Part shown: positions 54,493 through 64,000 of the stretch, piece by piece
How the letters are laid out: each line of letters opens with the position of its first letter
How positions within the stretch are numbered: the stretch's first letter is position 1
From: Cladorrhinum sp. PSN259
Lineage: Eukaryota > Ascomycota > Sordariomycetes > Sordariales > Podosporaceae
DNA: 64,000 bases
Assembly (NCBI GenBank): GCA_033725935.1
Contig: MU867113.1
Coordinates: 62,001-126,000 of the forward strand
Direction: 5' to 3'
Program-made: the position numbers and the translations under genes
Notes under the pieces: model-generated
Databases searched by the model: none
What the model was told of the DNA's origin: nothing
The model's input: only the letters and a program-made list of their open reading frames with translations

Positions 54493-56548
54493 ATGCCTCG
54501 ACTGGCCGGTCAGACCGCCAAAAAGGACAAGTTGACACTTGGTCAACTTGCTGCCTACGATGACATCTTGACGGATGCGCTCGTTGATCATGTGAGATTG
54601 CCAGCGCATTGACAATGAACTCACCATCTTAACTAACCCGGATTCGCAGACATTTTACTGGACGGCTATTCCAAAAAACCGCACTTCATATCACCCCTCA
54701 AGAGGCGTCAGAGAGGAGGAAATCACGAAAATCATTCAATATCATCTCATTGTCGATCCAAACCTTGCGACTGCGGAGGAGAAGCTGCTTGCGACCGAAG
54801 GCCTGAAGAAGTTCTACAATGCACTCCGGACTCCCAAGGAAAAGGACGATTTCAAGGCGCATCTACGGCGATACATGTACACCTACCTCCCGGACTGTCC
54901 TTTCGAGGTGAATGCGACAAACCGTTACACCATTGTTTCTTTTGAAGCCAGCGTCACGGCTCGGCGCTACATCAGACGAAATGAGACGATTAAATACCTG
55001 GCTGGAATCCAGGTGACGATCACACCCGAGGAGGAGGCTCAAATGGCGCTCCGAAAGAAGGATTTCAGCCTTGTTGTGAGCGCCCGCAGCAAGACGACCA
55101 GCTTGTTCATGGGACCTGCCAGGTTTGCAAACCACGACTGCAACGCGAATGCCCGGCTCGTTACTCGCGGCCAGGCAGGGATTGAGATAATAGCATGCAG
55201 GGACATTGACGTCGGAGACGAGATCACGGTCAGCTACAGTGACAGCTATTTTGGGGAGGACAATTGCGAGTGCTTGTGTCAGACCTGTGAGTCGAAACTG
55301 ATCAATGGCTGGAAGCCTGCGGATGGGAGTGTTTCGGTTCACGCTAGCATTGAGGACGACTTGCTTGCAGCGCAGGGTTATTCCTTCAGGCGCCGGAGGC
55401 GGGATGAGAGCACGGCAGGTTCGAGCTCTCGGACATCGTCAGTAACACCGGACATCCGTCCGCGCGTCCTGAAGAGACAGAGGAGCCAACTCATGTCCGG
55501 GGAGAGGGCATCCACTACAGACTCACTCGAACCTGGCAGCGCAGTCCAAAAGCGCAATTTAGAGGTTTCACTTGGTACGCCCCCGGTCACTCCAGCTAAG
55601 CGCTTCAAAAGGGCGCACTACGAAACTATTCCTCTTGCATTGGAGTCACCAGTTTCCAGAGGGAGTTCAGAATCGGAATCCGCGGGCAGCCCCCTTGCTT
55701 CGGAGGCTGAGAGTGGCATACTGACTGATGCGACAACTCCGACGCCGGACAGTCCACTTGCGCTGGTTTTGTCTCCTGAGCCAACACCAGTGCGGGCAGC
55801 AGGTGAGACGCTGAAGCTTGAGGAGAACGCAAGCGAGCTAGATGTTCGGCTCCAAAGCCTCCCTGCCATTCTTCCAACAACTGAAGGAGCCCCGTCGGTC
55901 GACAGTCCTGTGAGCAATTCTACCACGGTAGAGATTGTGCCGCCCACAGTCTCCCTGGAGGAGGCAGATGCCACACCAAAAGCAACCACCGCTCAGGCTC
56001 TTGCAACAGCCGATCCGATGACCCCAGTTGGCAGAGGAAGACCCAAAAAAGTTCCAACTGTGCGCCAGCCTTCACCAGGACCTACTAGGTATCGTATTCC
56101 TGGTGATTACACGCTGACTCCTCTCCTTCTCTCGGAGCCTGAGACGGCGTGGGTTCATTGCACCAACTGCAACACGGCTTTCGTGCAGAAGGATGCCTAC
56201 TACACCAGAGCCAACTGCCCGAGATGCGAGCGCCACTCCAAGCTTTACGGTTACGTTTGGCCAAAGACGGAGCCGGCGGGCAAAAATGATAAAGAGAAGC
56301 GCATCCTGGATCATAGAACGATCAATCGGTTTCTGGACCCAGAGGAGGAAGCTAAAGTACGCGGAAGAAAGCACTGGAAAGACTTCATGAGTTCACAGAG
56401 GGGCTCGACGCAAGATACCGAGATGGATGTACGAGGGCGGTCAAGGATTAGGGGTGGGACCTCCGAGAAGCCGGTTGAAACTGGTCTTGAAGGGGTCAGG
56501 CGCAGTGGTCGCGCCCGAAGAGCTAGTGCTAGAGCAATGGGAGAGTAA
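54493..56548 (+). CDS. set9: Histone H4-K20 methyltransferase SET9 (SUV4-20 type), two exons
   Basis: Model: 54493-54591 joined to 54650-56548; 1998 nt, 665 residues. The 58-nt intron has donor GTGAGA, branch TTAACTAAC and acceptor GCAG. The N-terminal helical domain starts PRLAGQTAKKDKLTLGQLAAY DDILTDALVDH. The SET domain follows (VNATNRYTIVSFEASVTARR, ARFANHDCNANARL, DEITVSYSDSYFGEDN) with the post-SET Cys cluster CECLCQTCES. A long disordered Ser/Thr/Pro/Glu-rich middle leads to a C-terminal Cys4 unit (WVHCTNCNTAFV ... RANCPRCERH) and a basic tail. It methylates lysine 20 of histone H4 using S-adenosylmethionine; the yeast homologue guides the DNA-damage checkpoint. Length and layout match filamentous-fungal SET9. 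Confidence 0.95.
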
Positions 56549-57414
56549 TTCTAGGGTTGCGTTGAGGAATGAAGATGGGGCGCTGGGGACAGGTCGACGA
56601 CACTCGGATGGAACGGGGAATATATAATGAATTATTCACTTTTTTTTTTATTGGTACGCCTTGTACATTAGCTACCCGACACTTGTTGCGGGCGGGGGGG
56701 TTCTCAAGTGGCTACAAGAGGGGAAGGGCAATGGCTCTGTTGTGAATACGTCCGGAAGATTTGGCGGGATTGGCATGGCGGGAAACGGCTTTCCCAAGGA
56801 AGTAGTACATAATTAGGACAGTCTTGGTACCTGGGCAAATATATGCTTGGAGGGGACTCTCTGGCTGTAGCGAATCGAAACTAAAGACATCAATAAAAAA
56901 TCATCGCATTGAATCGAATTGAGGTTTGCGTGACAGCTGTGTGTTGATCTTCGCGGCCCCTGAAGATCAGTTGATCCAAGCCTGGGAATGGAGGTGGCCC
57001 GAGCGCCATCGTCGCAAATCATCTGAAAGGTTTGGGTTCCTTCTGAATGCCTAATAATCCAGGCATTTATTTGGAGCTTGAAAGCTTACCCCAGTCAATT
57101 TAGTAACCTGGTCAACTGCGCAACGGCAATCGCAAGCTCCAAGCTTCCTGGTCGCAGCAAGAGCTCCCCATTCTCTCTCCAATTGCTCCGACAACGTTGA
57201 AAACCCCACAACAAAGTGTGGATATCCTTTTTCGCATTTCGAACGAACCATCCACTCGAACTCTCCGATTGGGATTTGTTTTACATCTTTATCGGCGCAT
57301 TCTAACCAATTCTCTTATTTTTGTCTCTTTTCTCTGCGATTACTTTTATCTTCATTGGAATCCATCTTTAATACACCGAACGACCGCGCAAGTAAACAAT
57401 CATCAGCATAAACA
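56549..57414. other. Intergenic, no gene seen
   Basis: About 870 bp between two plus-strand genes: SET9 3' end, then promoter and 5' UTR of the BTB gene. Confidence 0.5.
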
Positions 57415-58478
57415 ATGGCCGATAGCTTTACCGAACACATCATTGACGATGCGCCGAGCGCCAATCCGTCTGCGTTGGAGGGAGACGTAGATATGGGTGA
57501 CGGCGGTGAACCCTCTGCTTCTGCTGCGACTGCTGGCGACGAGGCTACCGATGCTGGCGCCAATGGCAGTGAGCTTCCCTTTGCTGAGGGTGTCCCCGAG
57601 GACACTGCCGCGCCGCGCATCACTTTCTTGCAGTACTTGACGAGTCCCATGGTTACGCTGCTGATTGGCAGTGGGGAGAACGAGACCATCTTGACTGCTC
57701 ATCAGCAGTTGTTGACGCAGAGTCCCTACTTTGCTGAGCGGTGCGCCGAGTTTACTGACGACGGTAGCGTATGTCCCTCTATCATATTATCAAAACCCCA
57801 ATGTTTTTTTTCAGAAGGGATAAAAACAGACTGATGTGCTTTTGCCAAAATTTGCCCCGCCAGATCGAACTGCCCGGCGAAGACCTGGACGCGATGGGCA
57901 GCTTCCTCGAGTTTCTCTACACGGGCGACTACTTCCCCAAGAAGATCGCAGGCCAGCGCACGCTCGAGAAGGACCCTTCGATCCCCGAAGTCGATTATAC
58001 TGGCGACCAGCTGCTGAAGCACGCAAAAGTGTACACCCTCGCGGAGAAGTTTGGTCTCATGAACCTCAAGAACCTGGCTTCTTCAAAGATCCACTGCGTC
58101 AACTCTACGGCCAAGGGCGAGATCGCGTACGCTCGCTACGTCTACGAGTTCACCGCAAAGGACGATTCTTCTATTCGCGCGCCCGTTGCCAACTTTTGGG
58201 CCACGAGGAGTCATACCCTGCGGGCGGAGGCCGAGCAAGAGTTCAAAGCCTTGTGTCTTGAGTTCCCTCAGTTTGGTTACGATGTTCTCAGTATGTTTTG
58301 TATTTCTCTCACGGCCGAATACTGCCTTTGGGGTATGTATGCTGACATTTTTGACTTGTTTTCTTCTTCTACAGCCCGCGTCCTCGACGAGAAGCTCAAG
58401 CGCGAGCGCAACGAAAAGATGCATCCTGGTTCCAGCAGCGCGCGCAAGAGACCACGTCACAGCACCACTATTGCTTAG
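57415..58478 (+). CDS. BTB/POZ domain protein, three exons
   Basis: Model: 57415-57768, 57864-58290, 58375-58478; 885 nt, 294 residues. Introns are 95 and 84 nt with GTATGT donors. Residues 1-70 are acidic and Ala-rich. The BTB core follows: SPMVTLLIGSGENETILTAH, QQLLTQSPYFAERCAEFTDD, then across the splice IELPGEDLDAMGSFLEFLYT and GDYFPKK, HAKVYTLAEKFGLMNLKNLA. The C-terminus is basic (KLKRERNEKMHPGSSSARKR) and may be a nuclear localisation signal. Fungal BTB proteins of this size act in protein interaction, often with cullin-3 ligases; the partner is unknown. Confidence 0.88.
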
Positions 58479-61400
58479 AAACAATAACAAGTGGAAATGG
58501 AATTGCTTGGAAAAACAGGCGCAAGAGAATAAGGAAGAGGCAGGACAAGCGAGGGTTGCAAGAGGTTACAGGAAACGGAAAACGGTATGCGCCCTCCTGA
58601 ACATTGGCATTATTGGTCCGTCAGCCCGGGTATTAACGGGTATCAAAAAGGTTTTGGGAGGGTTATATCATGCGATTTTAATCTTGGGAGTGAAGCAAAA
58701 GAACATGGAGTTGGGTTATTATCTGGATTTGCAAGGAAGCGTAGGGAAAAGGGGCGCCTTTCGAGGCGCAAGCGAGGAGAGAAGGAAAATTAGTCGCCAA
58801 AAAGGCGACCAATCAGGGGGATACTTGAATAATGAATGGATGAAACGACGCCCCCAAAAAGAGGAGGAGAGAGGCGGCGCCCATCAGGTTATATGGACTT
58901 TGGCACATGGCACATGACACATGACACAAACAACGAGGAGAAAGAGGAAGAAAGTTTCTTTTTCACATGGCACATACTATTACCCGAACCAAAACAGTTT
59001 TTTTTAATTTTTTTTAATTATGTAATAATGAGAAGAGTCAATAGGAAGAGAATCAATAATCTAGGAGAAGAAAAAGGGAGAAGTAGAGGGGGAGAACACT
59101 GGGTGCAACGCGAAGAGGTGGCTGGCTGGTTGGTTTATTGGTTCTAACAATAGGGGAATCTAATAACTAGGATTCGATCTATTTATTTACTTGTTATTTT
59201 CTTTTTCTTCTTTTCACAAGCATGAAGGGGATAGGTCTTGAGTCCATGTGGTGGTGACTAATGGCTGTGTTTTTACACTTTGTGTTACAGCTACCATATA
59301 TGTTGTTAGTTTTATTGGTTTTGTTGGTTCTGGTGATGATGTTCTTTCTTGCTTGTCTTGGACCATGTTTTTGTGTGGGCTCGTGGTATCTTTTGAGTAT
59401 CTATTTGGGCCAAAACCTGATTTTCGTAGGGAATTCTTCCGAGTCTATGTATGAGGTAGTTGCTTGATAATGGCGTGTCGGGGACTATACTGATGATTAC
59501 GTACGTACCATCGTAGACTATCTGGGTACCTTTTTACTGTATTCTGATTCCACGCTCGGCGTCATGGTTTGGGCTGTTATTGGCGATTGGATAGAATTTT
59601 TGGTATTTATTGTTCATGCCGATTTCTGAGATTTAGGGCAGTACATGTATCTAGGATGTTGACAGCCAAGGTGTTTGTTGTATACGGTAGTTGGCTTACA
59701 TGGAAGGATATTTCGTATTGCGAGAATTGACAAAGCAGTGTACGTATATCAGTTCCGTGACGAGCGGGTAGGTAGTAGATAGCGAGCTCGGTCGTCGATT
59801 TGGATTCATTTCAAGGAATATTACTGTTTTGCCGGTAATTGGCGAGCCTGTATACGTTATTCGTAATGTTGGTCTTGGTAATGAGTTTGGAAGGAATATC
59901 GGTGAGGTCGTATTGACATCTGGGATATCTGCAACTGCGTTGCAGAGGCCCAATGGATGGTATTGTCCTCTGTGATTTGGATACTATGGGGCCGTGTGAG
60001 ATTGAATTATCGCTTTTCTTATGCAGAGAGGCCTCGCTTCGATCAGTAATTGCAGGAGAGGTGGCACTGACAGGAGACTACTGCAGCTACAGCATAGGAC
60101 AGTCAGCAGTCTGGTTTTGATCCATGCCTGAGCGGTGTTTGAGGTGACAGAGTTCTGTAGGTGGAGGCCCCGAAACCGATGTGAGTCTCCCTCTCTTACT
60201 TGATGGATAGTGAGTGCGTGATCCTCATTACTGTCAAGAAGCTGTTTCAAAACAGCAAAGTTGAATAAGGCGACTTGGTAACACGGCATAGTCAACACTG
60301 AGCTTTGAGGTTGGTCAGATACTTCAAATAGCGCACTCTGATGTCCCCCTCGCTTGATAAAATGGGCCAGTCTAGGCCGTTGACCAGAGACACACAGAAA
60401 CTCAGGGTCCAGATGTCAAAGGTGGGTAGCGATGACGAGCCGCGTCTAGGCGAAAACAAAGATGCAGCGGTGCAGCGGTACATTCGGAGGTATTCTTGGG
60501 GCTGATACTTCGGGCTTGACGGTGACAGCGTCCTGCATGTAATCGAGTAGAGCCTTCTTGTCGTTTCCAATCCCGATTGAGGTCCCTCCCCATCTGATGG
60601 CCAGGATGGCCACTGTGAAATGGGAGGATGGTTTTTACTCAGAGGTCTTCCTAAGAGTATTTAAGTTCTTGTAAAAATACGGGTTGAAATTTTAGACTGA
60701 AGATATGAAGATGAGGGGCATTGGCCTGCATTAAGCGGGCTGAGATACCGCCGGAGCTTTTCGGGGAAGGAACAGCGCCTGTTTGATATGGAGATTCCAA
60801 TACGTAAGTCACAAGCCGGAGAACTTCTGGTTGTCCCTTCCCTTTTGCTCCCTCTCCTGACAAATTTTATTTGTCAGGCCACAGCATAGCCTGCCCTGTT
60901 GTCGTCATCCTCATTCAAGTTCCCATTCTCATCTTCGAATCTGCAGACTACAACACCTGCTTACAGGATCCTTTGTCATTTATCCCATACTCCTCCCTGC
61001 GCTCTCATCGGTTTTGATCCATATCGAATCTCACCGCTGAAGGGTGTCGTCATAAATAGGACCCTAAACGTTGCATGGTGTCCGTTTCCCGGACCCTGTG
61101 GCCCATGGCTGATCTCGAACCTGACAGCTGAAGAATGGAAGTTCGCACGAATAGCGTCCACACGAATGCCACAGCGCCCAGACTGGTTGTCATCACCTTG
61201 AATTCACACGCTAAAAACCCGATCTCCGGCAATGCAGCATGTGAGATCAAGCCTGGTGGTGGCAGCCAAGCGGATGGGCTACATTGTTCAACCCCTGTCG
61301 AAGATCTTGGCCTCTGCAGTAGTAGGCCTCCAGGACGAAAATCCCGTTTGGGTTGAACTGAGGATAAGACATTGTTCTTCTGATAGAATCGAGCATGGCA

Positions 61401-62390
61401 GTCAACCTGTTTTTTGGCAGATGCGGGTCGTGATTTCCTTCGGGAAGTCTCCACCCCCACCTCCCTTTCACGATCCCAACGAAAATGGTGGCTTCTTTAG
61501 ATCGAACACTCCCCTGACGACCGGGGTCTCATTCCTAAAGTCTTGGTGTGGGAATCAGGAATAGCTCAGCTTGAGTGAGGCCCATGAGTTGAAGAAGCAA
61601 CTTGAAGCCATCACTTTGGTTTGCCCCTAATTATTAATCAGCACTCCGCCATTCTGATTGGCAAAGCGTACGCCACTTCGGATGAGCTATCAATCGAGCT
61701 TTTCATGGCGTTTGACTCTACTTACACGTTTGGCCAGAATCCACAACATCGAAACATGCATGTTCATTGCAGCTTCGACGCAAACTTTCACCTTCTGGGC
61801 CCTTGACGACGGCAGCACGAGTGAAAGGTGTTGAATGGGAACAAATGGTCGACTGATTGTTCAGAAGAACATGTAGGTGGTGTGTGGTAGGTGGATTGGC
61901 CTCGGCCATTTCACCTGCTGATCATCCCCGAGCGGTACATGGCCCCTGAAACCCCATATTCATCCCGCCCATCACCGAGCGGATTTTAAGAGTGCCCGGG
62001 TGGTGATTAAATTTACCAAGTTACGATCAAGGGGGGTTCGAAAAGGTCTAGCTCTCACTGTGTGCCCAGCCGACGAAGGATGTGTGTGAGCCCGGGCACA
62101 TGTACAGAGTCGATATCCAACTTCTTCGGCACGTTCTTTCATTTTGCTTGATACGCCGCGATCTGGACGACACCTAGGGTCCAAGATTCTGACGCTACGA
62201 TCGAACTTTATCAGCCTTGTACATTGACTGCCTTGACACAGGGCTGAATCTCGAGATAGCAGCAGAGACGGTTTGACTGAAAATAAAAGGAGCACGGTAT
62301 CTTTTCCCAGGTGGACCTGGCCATTGGCATTCCGAGCAGAATCAGCGCCGCATTCCCTTCATATTTTCCGCTAAATTCACCACCGCAAGC
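58479..62390. other. 3.9 kb gene-poor region
   Basis: 58479-59150 is probably the BTB 3' UTR. 59150-60290 is AT-rich without a gene. 60292-60600 (minus) may be a decayed protein-kinase-like fragment (FDIWTLSFCVSLVNGLDWPIL), weak. 60650-62390 has only short overlapping frames. Nothing else supportable. Confidence 0.4.
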
Positions 62391-62813
62391 ATGTCTTCCT
62401 CAAGATCATCCCGACGAGAAGTCCAGACCGTTGTGGTCCAAGTGCAGCCCCCCGCCAACGTTCCCGCGAACACAACTATCTACCCGGCAGTCATGGTTCG
62501 AGCATCCATCCGGTGGTCTTCCTCGATGTCCTATCTATCTGCCATGGCCATCTTGTACAATTCCAACGGGGACGTCGAGTACGCGCTGCAAGGGAATATC
62601 AACAAGTCTCCGTTGGAAATCCACCAAGATGCCGCCGCTGGAGGAAGCAGCAGCTCTACGAGAGGGGTTGCTGCTTACTTCTCGTTTGATGACCTCTCTG
62701 TTGCCAATGTCGGAACCTTCTACATCAACTTTTCTGTCATGGCTTGGTCCCATGATAGCTCGTCCTGTGAGGTTGTTGGTCAGGCCAACACCAATTACTT
62801 TGGTGTGTACTAA
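62391..62813 (+). CDS. Small velvet-like protein
   Basis: Single exon as drawn, 140 residues. The pattern YLSAMAILYNSNGDVEYALQ, then a Gly/Ser loop, then AAYFSFDDLSVANVGTFYIN and FSVMAW resembles the core of fungal velvet factors, where Y-F-x-x-A-x-L and G-x-F-x-F-x-DLSV-x-x-x-G-x-Y-x-L are typical. Classical velvet regulators are longer and DNA-binding; this copy lacks most of the N-terminal and C-terminal strands. A well-formed intron (62830-62879: GTATGT ... CTGAC ATCAAG) lies just after the stop. Alternatively a donor at the final GGTGTGT could splice to 62880 and extend the protein by about 40 residues. Similarity is by eye, so the family call is tentative. Confidence 0.45.
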   Translation: MSSSRSSRREVQTVVVQVQPPANVPANTTIYPAVMVRASIRWSSSMSYLSAMAILYNSNGDVEYALQGNINKSPLEIHQDAAAGGSSSSTRGVAAYFSFDDLSVANVGTFYINFSVMAWSHDSSSCEVVGQANTNYFGVY

Positions 62814-64000
62814 TTCAGCACTACCAACGGTATGTTTGCTCCAAGAAATTCTTATGGTTCCTGAGTCACTGACATCAAGGCTGTCAGACGCAATTTCTTT
62901 GTGGTAACATTTTGGAGGCGAACGATCTCAGTGGATTGGACGGAGTGCTGATGCCTGTCATCCTCTTCTGGGGCTTATTCTTCTGGGGGTCGTTTGATAA
63001 ATAAAATCACGTCATATCATGTAGAGTAGTAGACTGCGGTGCTGTCATCGAACGGCGTATAGGTAGCATGATTAGGGGCTCAGGGATAGTTCAATAATAC
63101 CGAATCTTATTCTTACAGCTGTCGTCAAGCTCAGCTTGATTCTGATGCACTCCAACAAGTGTCACCATCGCAGATAGCATACCGGATCAGAAAAGGAAAC
63201 AAGCTCTTGACCGCGATTCATTTTAACGCCCGGCCCGGGCATCAAGATAATTTTTATAAGACAAACGACGTCATGAGGCTGAGTGGGATGTGATCGTGTA
63301 ACCCCCAAGTCACGTGAAAAGGAACCAAACGAAGGAAAGAAATTTCGGAGGTATGTACTTGTCGGTAAAACTACGCTTCGATTTAGAATTCCGCACCTAG
63401 CTGTCAGGTCTCGTCACATATGGACCATTCGGATAGCTGAGAGATTGTTTCACTGACTCAATAAAGGGAGACCAGGTGATTGAATACAGTTGGAGTCTCA
63501 TCAAACGCAATTACCTGAGCCCCTGAGTTATCTGGTATTTCGTCATGATAATTCGAGAAGTTCACAAGCAAGAAGATCTGTATTCAAAGCCCTCGCGACG
63601 CCTTCCGTCACATAGTTGATTCTGAATTCATTTCCCTTGTTTTCTCCTCCATGTTTGCTTCTTTTACGCAAATGACCGAACCCTTCGCCGTTTGAAGTCA
63701 GGGGCGGATATTTCCAAGGTGGACACCCAATAATATCATCAATCACCCCTTCTCTCACCGTTGTTACCACACCATTGTTACCACACCATGAAAATTTGAT
63801 TCAATAACCAACTCAAAACCATGCAATCAATTAATAAACTTGTCGTTCGTTCTTGCCAATGCTTTCCCAAGCCACCTACGTAGTGACAATCTGCAGGGGT
63901 TGGAAGCTCAAGATCACCACCCAGAGAAAAAAAATCAAATAAACAATCACATGCTTCCAAAAAGGGGTAAAATAGAGTATCATGCCTTGGTTTTCCAACC
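62814..64000. other. Right-end intergenic sequence
   Basis: After a probable 3' UTR intron (62830-62879) no gene is seen up to the window edge. A gene may begin beyond it. Confidence 0.4.

Noticed and set aside
58186..58917. Plus-strand frame of 243 codons
   Set aside because: Shadow of the BTB gene's last exons running into its 3' UTR.
62311..62907. Plus-strand frame of 198 codons overlapping the velvet-like gene
   Set aside because: Ser/Pro/Thr/Leu composition of a shifted frame; the frame at 62391 has the meaningful pattern.
1..64000. CRISPR arrays, bacterial operons, phage or viral genes
   Set aside because: None seen; gene structure is spliced and fungal throughout.

Overview
The window reads as nuclear chromosomal DNA of a filamentous ascomycete (Pezizomycotina). 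Genes have short 47-160 nt introns with GTNNGT-like donors, CTAAC/CTGAC branch points and CAG/TAG acceptors. Typical fungal families are present: a type-B carboxylesterase, F-box proteins, small secreted proteins, a BAHD-like acyltransferase, SET9, and a fused LrgA-LrgB protein. A Sordariomycete is my best guess; that is inference from gene style, not proof. I see no bacterial operons, CRISPR, rRNA or tRNA genes.

Left part, about 1-29 kb, looks like accessory genome. It holds a MATE transporter cut by the window edge and by an in-frame stop (3-1400); a decayed copy (1892-2101) and an intact copy (2424-3141, minus) of a Cys/His-knuckle protein; a secreted Cys-rich protein (3505-4209, minus); a secreted carboxylesterase with five exons (5209-7042); four more Cys-knuckle or CxxC-pair proteins (7715-8663, 10364-11188, 15596-16183, 27028-28660); two F-box proteins (11958-13001, 16567-18450); a frameshifted hypothetical gene (13322-14111); and a three-exon membrane O-acyltransferase (23651-25362). 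The Cys-knuckle proteins are the most notable accessory feature: low-complexity proteins with C-x2-C and [YW]C-x2-H pairs, two of them clear paralogues.

Middle part, about 30-43.5 kb: mitochondrial succinate/fumarate carrier (30296-31481, minus), BAHD-like acyltransferase (33888-35438, minus), small secreted protein (36333-36953, minus), a third F-box-like protein (37821-39551), a 94-residue low-complexity protein (40977-41343, minus) and a coiled-coil protein resembling an augmin subunit (41710-43442, minus).

Right part, about 46.5-58.5 kb, is a conserved housekeeping block: LrgAB-like membrane protein (46556-48531), Pin1/Ess1 prolyl isomerase (49302-50006, minus), RNA polymerase II subunit RPB9 (51421-52453), mitochondrial ribosomal protein uL14m (52809-53345, minus), histone H4K20 methyltransferase SET9 (54493-56548) and a BTB/POZ protein (57415-58478). 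The last 5.5 kb is gene-poor, with a possible small velvet-domain protein (62391-62813).

Functionally, SET9, RPB9 and Pin1/Ess1 all act on chromatin or RNA polymerase II, but fungal gene order gives no reason to infer a shared pathway. The most interesting anomaly is the 583-nt first intron of RPB9. It stays open in the exon frame for 124 codons, and those codons include a Cys-rich segment resembling the real RPB9 zinc ribbon and an acidic tail.
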